This document shows, one piece after another, positions 51,601 to 55,953 of a stretch of DNA of 55,953 nucleotides (positions within the stretch are counted from its first letter, which is position 1; each line of letters opens with the position of its first letter). A program made the position numbers and the translations under genes. The DNA is from an uncultured Chthonomonadales bacterium (GTDB lineage: Bacteria > Armatimonadota > Chthonomonadetes > Chthonomonadales > CAJBBX01). The notes beneath the pieces were generated by a model. The model had not been told where the DNA came from. It was given only the letters and a program-made list of their open reading frames with translations, and did no database searches. The stretch is taken from NCBI GenBank assembly GCA_938005745.1, contig CALLMM010000017.1, forward strand, positions 1 through 55,953, read 5' to 3'.

Positions 51601-52301
51601 GGGCGCATCACCTGCTGCCGATGGGGGTGATGGAGCCAGAGAGTCCGCAGATACGCTGGATCATGGAGCATATGGAGGATGTGCAGTTTCTGCGCGACGG
51701 CTGGGGCTACTATCCGGCCGACGCCACGCGCAGAGACTGGTTTAACCTAGGCGGATTTGCCAGGGTGCAGCCCTACTACGCCCGCACCACCGAGTGCTAT
51801 GCCCTGCAGGACGATGTGAAGCCGTTCATTCGCTCCTACTACAATGCGCTGGTCTCTCTGCTCAACCGCGAAGACCTCTCCCTATGGGAGCACTTCTTCA
51901 ACGGAGCCTATAACAAGACGCACGAGACCGGCTACTTCCTGCACCAGTCGCGGCTGATGCTGGCGATGGAGCGGGGAGACACGCTCTGGCTCGCGCCGTT
52001 CATCACCGATCAATGGCTCAAGGACGGACAGACGGTTGCGGCGCGCAATATCCCGACACGTTTCGGATCCGTCAGTTACCGTCTGACCTCGCATATCGCG
52101 CAGGGGTATATCGAGGCGTCCATCCACCCGCCCATGCGGGAGATCCCGTCGAAGATCGTCCTGCGGCTGCGCCATCCCTCCGGGAAGCGGATCCGCTCCG
52201 TAACCGTCAACGGCTCCCCGCACGCCGATTTCGACCCGAAAGCCGGAACGGTCACCCTCTCCGCCGGTCGCGAACCGATCTCCGCGCAGATTCGCTACTG
52301 A
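48666..52301 (+). CDS. Large secreted NPCBM-domain, six-hairpin glycosidase-like protein
   Basis: A 1211-residue exported protein. Residues 1–26 form a signal peptide. Residues about 60–190 are an NPCBM module: RDFARGIGSHAPGTITLELN, 'FQIYADGKKRFDSGVM', 'EDLQLKM'-type end. A central beta-rich domain follows. From about 700 to 1100 there is a helical (alpha/alpha)6-type region with FYGPLESEAQSVIRGMLFHG, 'YYRLTGDDDWLRGVAPTVARM' and 'PYYPTHAHCPGPIELFYPGE'. This layout is common in polysaccharide-degrading enzymes of Armatimonadota and Planctomycetota. No catalytic residue can be named. It starts with AAAGGAG directly upstream and ends at a strong terminator. Confidence 0.72.
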   Translation: MQDQPLIAAVLLLTLLGLTCGAVSGQTPRSAGKSPASAPLFLDEHPELIAAMQQGWGETGINTAAHAPDRQGAPLKIRDRDFARGIGSHAPGTITLELNGRFSRFESWIGVQWQQGQSGSVVFQIYADGKKRFDSGVMRETTPARRISLSVRGVEELQLKMTDAGDGITCDVANWCEARLIPDANAPAPAPQPRVNIAPFALVVSSDPARHDGARNSRVEEFRADELFLDREVMPEPSGIYEAPVWQDGRACIGLMWLERRRLTEIGLEFDGEPPSAEGVEAQQWVMKQEGASPGGSRWQGDWQPLKGSLTREGRRWSLALERGAAANLRGGTLKIRWIFPASAGRVRLRGLTAFSDSRWRTTQVRLTAEKRAQTGTAVIEVYNGEMVTPTGAANRAEWSVQEPLTLTVRYCTKRAGQAERTVLRVRMPDVAAGIAVDDLMEQVAVYSRDFGIFATRLPAPITLEEYHRKIARRKTILERVRRMPDQTLEQAVRRVHRPEADHGPTMLSLPCHNRKFIVERTGVIQFGPQPDAYPYRFAPQFGSGKPESLVRALQGGWLPITTLTLREGSLLYHQRTFVAPAAWSGRPGEEWRLDQKSICVAEIQVTNTGANIASADLTLRFQTESGQPLPLTPSADPSSVELVIEGRVVAVIRREPSSAQTIRLDEGALRVRGAMNPGERIALTVLIPDRDAAPGDIGAQYLVERLAADTETLWRRLMEPAMQVELPDTLLQNVIHASQVHCLLAARNVSGEAVAPWIASSFYGPLESEAQSVIRGMLFHGQAEFARRSLEFFLSRVNEAGYLTTGYTVLGTGWMLWTLGEYYRLTGDDDWLRGVAPTVARMCAWIREQRKKTRHEFPRGHPTRESGLMPPGVIADWEVYACYYYANGCYYAGLESAGHALQRIGHPDAQAIRADARAYREDILRSYREIQSLAPLVPLQNGDWVPYYPTHAHCPGPIELFYPGEDGGRSWCYDVEIGAHHLLPMGVMEPESPQIRWIMEHMEDVQFLRDGWGYYPADATRRDWFNLGGFARVQPYYARTTECYALQDDVKPFIRSYYNALVSLLNREDLSLWEHFFNGAYNKTHETGYFLHQSRLMLAMERGDTLWLAPFITDQWLKDGQTVAARNIPTRFGSVSYRLTSHIAQGYIEASIHPPMREIPSKIVLRLRHPSGKRIRSVTVNGSPHADFDPKAGTVTLSAGREPISAQIRY

Positions 52302-52321
52302 GCCGTGGATGATCTTTGTGA

Positions 52322-52358
52322 AACGCCGCCGCGTCTGCGCTTCGGACGCGGCGGCGTT
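52322..52358. terminator. Bidirectional terminator between convergent genes
   Basis: A 14-bp perfect stem (AACGCCGCCGCGTC 52322–52335 with GACGCGGCGGCGTT 52345–52358) and a 9-nt loop, with T-rich ends on each strand. It separates the large secreted gene from the convergent zinc-ribbon gene. Confidence 0.88.
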
Positions 52359-52363
52359 CTCTC

Positions 52364-53269
52364 TCACATCTCGCTGGTCACTTTTCCGGTGCGGCGGTTG
52401 ACGCGATACCAGCCCATCGTGGCGGTATGCGCCTGATCGGGACCATCCTCCACTATCTCATAGACCTGAACGATAAAGCTGCCCTCCTCTTCCCGATCCA
52501 CCAAGATATGCGGGGGCTTGCCGGCGCGCTGCATCGCCGCCAGCCACTCCTTCACCTCCGCCACTTCGCGCACCTTCTCCACCGCCTGCTCCTCCGTCAG
52601 CAGATCGGACGCAGCGGACGGCGGGCGTGAGCCGTCCGGCGCGCTCTCTCCCTCTTTCGGTCGGCGCGCGACGATCACCACATATTCGCTGGCGGGCGGA
52701 GCCAGCGTCAGCGTCATCTGCCCCCGATCCTCCGACACCTCCGCCTCCGCAGGGATCTTCTGCTCGTCAGTATAGCACTCGCCTTTGAGCTTGCTGCGGG
52801 TAACTTCGGTCAGCTCCAGACGGTCCAGGTTCCTGCCCAGCTCTCCCATCAGCTTCCCGTCCTCCACGCGCAGTTCGAACTCCTGCTGTTTTGCGTCGCT
52901 GCCGGGTTCGCCTCCCATCACCACCCACCTGCCGGCGAGGTCGCTGAGTGAGCCGGAGGGAGAGGGCGAATCCGGACCGGGAGGCGTCGTCGGGGAGGAG
53001 CCTGTCCCGGATGGCGGCGTAACGATCTGCGGCGGCTTCTGCCCGCCCCTCCAGTAGAACCAGAGACCGGCGGCGGACGCCAGCAGCAGGATCAGGATCG
53101 GCACAGCCGCCAGAATCAGGATCAGCGTCAACGGCGAGGAGGTCGGTCGCGCAGCCGGAGGCGCGAACGCCGGCGAGGCGGCTGTTACGGTCTCTCCGCA
53201 CTTCTGGCAAAATCGAGCACCGGGCGGCAGCGCAGCTCCGCACACCGCGCAGACGGCTCTCTCTGTCAT
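52364..53269 (-). CDS. Zinc-ribbon membrane protein
   Basis: A 301-residue protein. The N-terminus is a zinc ribbon with CAVCGAALPPGARFCQKCG (two C-x2-C pairs). It is followed by a Pro-rich spacer, one membrane helix (about 47–71) and a ~220-residue C-terminal region. That region has a beta-rich half (LAGRWVVMGGEPGSDAKQQE…, like a DUF-type lipocalin fold) and a final half with helices and strands (LTEEQAVEKVREVAEVKEWL…HILVDREEEGSFIVQVYEIV). It lies 14 nt after the GxGYxYP gene and belongs to its operon. Function is unknown. Confidence 0.75.
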   Translation of the reverse strand: MTERAVCAVCGAALPPGARFCQKCGETVTAASPAFAPPAARPTSSPLTLILILAAVPILILLLASAAGLWFYWRGGQKPPQIVTPPSGTGSSPTTPPGPDSPSPSGSLSDLAGRWVVMGGEPGSDAKQQEFELRVEDGKLMGELGRNLDRLELTEVTRSKLKGECYTDEQKIPAEAEVSEDRGQMTLTLAPPASEYVVIVARRPKEGESAPDGSRPPSAASDLLTEEQAVEKVREVAEVKEWLAAMQRAGKPPHILVDREEEGSFIVQVYEIVEDGPDQAHTATMGWYRVNRRTGKVTSEM

Positions 53270-53283
53270 CGGCTTTACTCCCT

Positions 53284-55659
53284 TCAGGATCCCCCGCCGG
53301 CTGTCTTGCGGACGCGCACCGACCGCACCAGCAGAGAGTCTCCTGCACTAAATAGTCGGAAATCTGCGCCTCCATTTTGACTGCCTGCGAAGCGAGGGTC
53401 TTGCAGCCGGAAAGCCGCCCTGCGCCACTCCCCGCTGCCGGTTCGCGTCACGACCTGCGGATGTCCTTTATACGCGCCGTTAACCGGCGCGGCGGGGTCG
53501 GCGGAGTCGTACTGCAGTTCAAAGCGTCCCTGACCGTCGTCCAGATACTCCACCTCCACCACCAGCGCGCCGCCTCCCGCGCGATAGAAGCCGTCATCGG
53601 CGTCGAAATAGAGGTAGTAGGGAGGCTGATGCGACGGAACCTTCCACGCCTTCGCGCCTTCGCGGGCGACCACATCGAACGGTCCGTCGTCCACCATGAT
53701 CGGGCTTAAGCCCTCCTCGCGATCGGGGGAGGCGGTGATCTCCGCGGCATGCGCGAAACGACTCACTACCCCTTTCGCCCGCTGCGTCTCGTACTCGCGC
53801 ACCAGCCACAGCAGGGTATACAGGTCTACCACCATCACCTCATCGCCGGCGATTCGCTTCAGCTCCTGCTCCACCTGCGCGTACCAGGAGGGCGGCTTCA
53901 GGATGGAACGGCAGACCACAAAGCGGGGCATGCTGCCACCGGCGAGGCTGCGCATCACGCGCGCCGCCTGCAGCGGGTCGTGCGGCAGGTCCGCCCGCAT
54001 CCGCAAGTAGGGCATCCCCTTATGCACGCCCTGCGGCGGGATCTTCTGCGCGACGATCCCGTCCGGCGAGAAGCGGGCATAGGCGTCCAGCCCCTCCTCC
54101 GCCAGCCCCGGCGCATAGCCGTCTATGATAAATCCCGTCAGAGAGATGTCCCACCGCTCAAAGTATTTACGGTTATGCCGCTCCCATGCCGCCATTCCGG
54201 AGGGAAGTCCGGAGTGCGCGCGCGGGGGCGTCAGATTGCCGGGATTGAGATAGCCCGCGCCGCTGTCTCCCGCCACAAACCAGTCACTGGGGGTGCGCCG
54301 CTCCCGCGACCATGCCATTCCCAGCGGGAACCGCTCCGACAGGTTGGGATTGAACGCCCAGGAGAGCGGGGTCGTTCCCCGCGCCGGATCGCGCCACATT
54401 GAGGGAAGCATCCGGTAGAGCCACGCCGCTGAGTCGTAGTCTCCGACATAGTGTGAGACATAGCGGCGCGGCACGATCTTCCCCTGCGCGTCCAGAATAC
54501 CGCGCGCAGTCAGGCTTTCGCGGGTCGGCTTGGGGTTCTGCGGATACCGCTTCGCCAGCGGGTAGTGCTGATAGAAGGAGGCGTTCGCCATCGCGCTCAG
54601 CCCCAGCGCATCGGCGTCCATGATCGCGTTGTAGCAGGAGAGGATCTCCGCATACCGCCACTCGGTCGGCACCGGCTCGTGTTTGCCGCCGGCGGACCAG
54701 CTTCCCGCCCGGTAGTTGGTGTACTTGTACCCCCAGGGAACGAAACCGGCGATCTGAATGATCCCGTCGCCCCGGAAGCGGTCGTAGGCGGCGCGCAGCA
54801 GCGCCTTCAGCGTGGCTGCGTCCGTGCCCGGCTTCTGGGTCGGATCGTCCACCGTCGCCTCATCCTCCCAGACGTTCAGATCGAACAGGACGCCCCGGCG
54901 CGCAATCACGAAATCCTGATTGGTGAGGGTATGGTTCTCCGGCGTGCCGGCGTTCCAGCAGGTGAGCCAGAAGCCATCCAGATAGTAGCCCATCCAGAGC
55001 GGGTTCACCCTGCCGGTCTTCACGTAGCGTTCAATCAGCCAGTGATAGGCATCGCATTTCGCGCTCCCGGTCGAGGGAAGGCGCGTTCCCGGGATCGTCC
55101 CGGAGCCGGTAAACAGGGGGCTTCCGTCCCGATGGATCAGCCGCTGTCGAACGGGCAGCCCCCTTCCGGCGCGGGTCAGCTCCTGAAAGAGCGAGTTCTG
55201 CGCCGTATCGTAGCGCAGGCAGAGCAGGCTCTCCACGCCGGCGATGGTCGAAGCCAGGTTGGAGGTCGCCGGAACGCGCTCATCCCAGACCACCGCGCCC
55301 CGGTAGTAAGCGGAAAACCGTTTCAGAAGGTCGCTCAGCGAAGCGATCTTCACCACCTTTCGCCCCGCAAGCCAGCCCCCTTCGCGCGTCATCTCCCCCC
55401 ACCAGAAGTCATCCGGCTCCCGGACGTAGCGGATAAAGAGACGGGGAGCCGTCCGGTTCACCAGCCCCTGCAGGGAGACGACCAGATGCGTCTCATCCCA
55501 GAAGCGGCGCCTCTGCGCCGGATCGTTCAGGTCGCGCGCAAAGAGCGAAGTCATGTCGTAGTAGACGATCTCCTCCTGCATCCCGGATGCCGCCGGAACC
55601 GCAGATCCGATCCACAGGACCACGCTGCTCAACAGGAACCTCCCCAGGAAAAACCGCAT
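53284..55659 (-). CDS. GxGYxYP-family secreted putative glycosidase-associated protein
   Basis: A 791-residue exported protein with a signal (residues 1–25, RFFLGRFLLSSVVLWIGSAV then PAASG). Its body resembles the GxGYxYP_N and GxGYxYP_C families: 'LVVSLQGLVNRTAPRLFIRY' near the N-terminus, DSGAGYLNPGNLTPP matching the name motif G-x-G-Y-x-x-P, and PSWYAQVEQELKRIAGDEVM toward the end. A ~120-residue C-terminal beta module (AGGGALVVEVEYLDDGQGRF) resembles a carbohydrate-binding domain. The frame is open upstream to 55932 only because the 36-bp repeat array has no stop; the ATG at 55659 is chosen, since GGAG lies 6 nt upstream and the signal peptide then starts at residue 1. Confidence 0.82.
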   Translation of the reverse strand: MRFFLGRFLLSSVVLWIGSAVPAASGMQEEIVYYDMTSLFARDLNDPAQRRRFWDETHLVVSLQGLVNRTAPRLFIRYVREPDDFWWGEMTREGGWLAGRKVVKIASLSDLLKRFSAYYRGAVVWDERVPATSNLASTIAGVESLLCLRYDTAQNSLFQELTRAGRGLPVRQRLIHRDGSPLFTGSGTIPGTRLPSTGSAKCDAYHWLIERYVKTGRVNPLWMGYYLDGFWLTCWNAGTPENHTLTNQDFVIARRGVLFDLNVWEDEATVDDPTQKPGTDAATLKALLRAAYDRFRGDGIIQIAGFVPWGYKYTNYRAGSWSAGGKHEPVPTEWRYAEILSCYNAIMDADALGLSAMANASFYQHYPLAKRYPQNPKPTRESLTARGILDAQGKIVPRRYVSHYVGDYDSAAWLYRMLPSMWRDPARGTTPLSWAFNPNLSERFPLGMAWSRERRTPSDWFVAGDSGAGYLNPGNLTPPRAHSGLPSGMAAWERHNRKYFERWDISLTGFIIDGYAPGLAEEGLDAYARFSPDGIVAQKIPPQGVHKGMPYLRMRADLPHDPLQAARVMRSLAGGSMPRFVVCRSILKPPSWYAQVEQELKRIAGDEVMVVDLYTLLWLVREYETQRAKGVVSRFAHAAEITASPDREEGLSPIMVDDGPFDVVAREGAKAWKVPSHQPPYYLYFDADDGFYRAGGGALVVEVEYLDDGQGRFELQYDSADPAAPVNGAYKGHPQVVTRTGSGEWRRAAFRLQDPRFAGSQNGGADFRLFSAGDSLLVRSVRVRKTAGGGS

Positions 55660-55753
55660 CCTCTTCTCCAACCTCCCTGGAAACAACGGACGGACAACCT
55701 TCGCTCGCAATGACAGTGCAGGAGCGTGTCGCCTGTAGCAGCAGCGTCTCCCT

Positions 55754-55953
55754 CTGTCCTTGCGAGGGAGGCGACAGCCGACCCACTCCCTGTCATTGCG
55801 AGGGAGGCGACAGCCGACCCACTCCCTGTCATTGCGAGGGAGGCGACAGCCGACCCACTCCCTGTCCTTGCGAGGGAGGCGACAGCCGACCCACTCCCTG
55901 TCATTGCGAGGGAGGCGACAGCCGACCCCCACCCTGTCATTGCGAGGGAGGCG
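55754..55953. repeat. 36-bp tandem array of the dispersed repeat, cut by window edge
   Basis: Units of exactly 36 bp beginning CTGTC(A/C)TTGCGAGGGAGG start at 55754, 55790, 55826, 55862 and 55898, with a sixth starting at 55934 and running off the edge. Copies differ mainly at the A/C base. Because 36 is a multiple of three and no stop occurs, the minus strand shows a spurious coding frame here. There are no unique spacers, so this is not a CRISPR. Confidence 0.95.

Noticed and set aside
55754..55953. Regular 36-bp repeats that resemble a CRISPR array
   Set aside because: The units are contiguous with no unique spacers and no cas genes are present. It is a tandem minisatellite of a dispersed element.

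Overview
The window is a GC-rich, gene-dense bacterial chromosome segment that most resembles the Armatimonadota. The main reason is a complete Pup/UBact–proteasome locus whose modifier ends in Arg-Gln-Arg-Ser-Gly-Glu, as in the Gram-negative UBact branch and not in actinobacterial Pup. Supporting signs are a PEP-CTERM protein, large secreted glycosidase-like proteins with NPCBM or CBM9-like domains, a GxGYxYP protein and a short archaeal-type ProS. This phylum call is an inference from gene content. No rRNA, tRNA, insertion sequence, prophage or CRISPR array was seen.

Layout. 1–8452 (minus): proteasome operon, in transcription order arc, dop, a DinB-like gene, pup/UBact, prcB, prcA, pafA, followed by a malate/lactate dehydrogenase-like gene and the start of an ACT-domain gene cut by the window edge. 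8734–9417: a divergent ECF sigma factor. 9496–12356: a DeoR-type regulator and glmS behind a consensus sigma-70 promoter carrying five TGACAT repeats spaced 21–22 bp. 12437–17629: hemL, a DUF885 peptidase-like gene, proS and a GNAT. 17650–21592 (minus): a TPC-motif P1B-type ATPase with a membrane partner, a repeat-rich gap, and a DUF697 membrane protein. 21918–24695: a lipoprotein with 12 NHL-like units. 24736–28916 (minus): a GH116-like glycosidase and a CBM9-like secreted protein.

29089–33761: aroF-tyrA-aroA-cmk-plsC. 33768–37004: a GNAT, the remnant of a CHAT-domain gene, and selB. 37260–37993: a PEP-CTERM gene behind a near-perfect sigma-54 promoter. 38082–40387 (minus): an envelope-stress module of ECF sigma factor, zinc-finger anti-sigma factor and RseB-like protein. 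40552–44250: a small unknown gene, a membrane/coiled-coil protein, a SurA/PrsA-like lipoprotein and a YabN–MazG fusion. 44327–52301: a URO-D-like protein and two very large secreted six-hairpin-glycosidase-like proteins. 52364–55659 (minus): a zinc-ribbon membrane protein and a GxGYxYP protein. The window ends in a 36-bp tandem array.

An intergenic element (GAGATTGCTTCGGTCG…CTCGCAATGACAG type) occurs singly and as independent 34–36 bp tandem arrays near 20.3, 37.1 and 55.8 kb. selB and aroA both have a -10-like hexamer exactly 6 nt before the ATG and no good Shine–Dalgarno, which suggests leaderless mRNAs. Start codons were moved from the longest possible ORF wherever a Shine–Dalgarno, signal peptide or family N-terminus argued for it.
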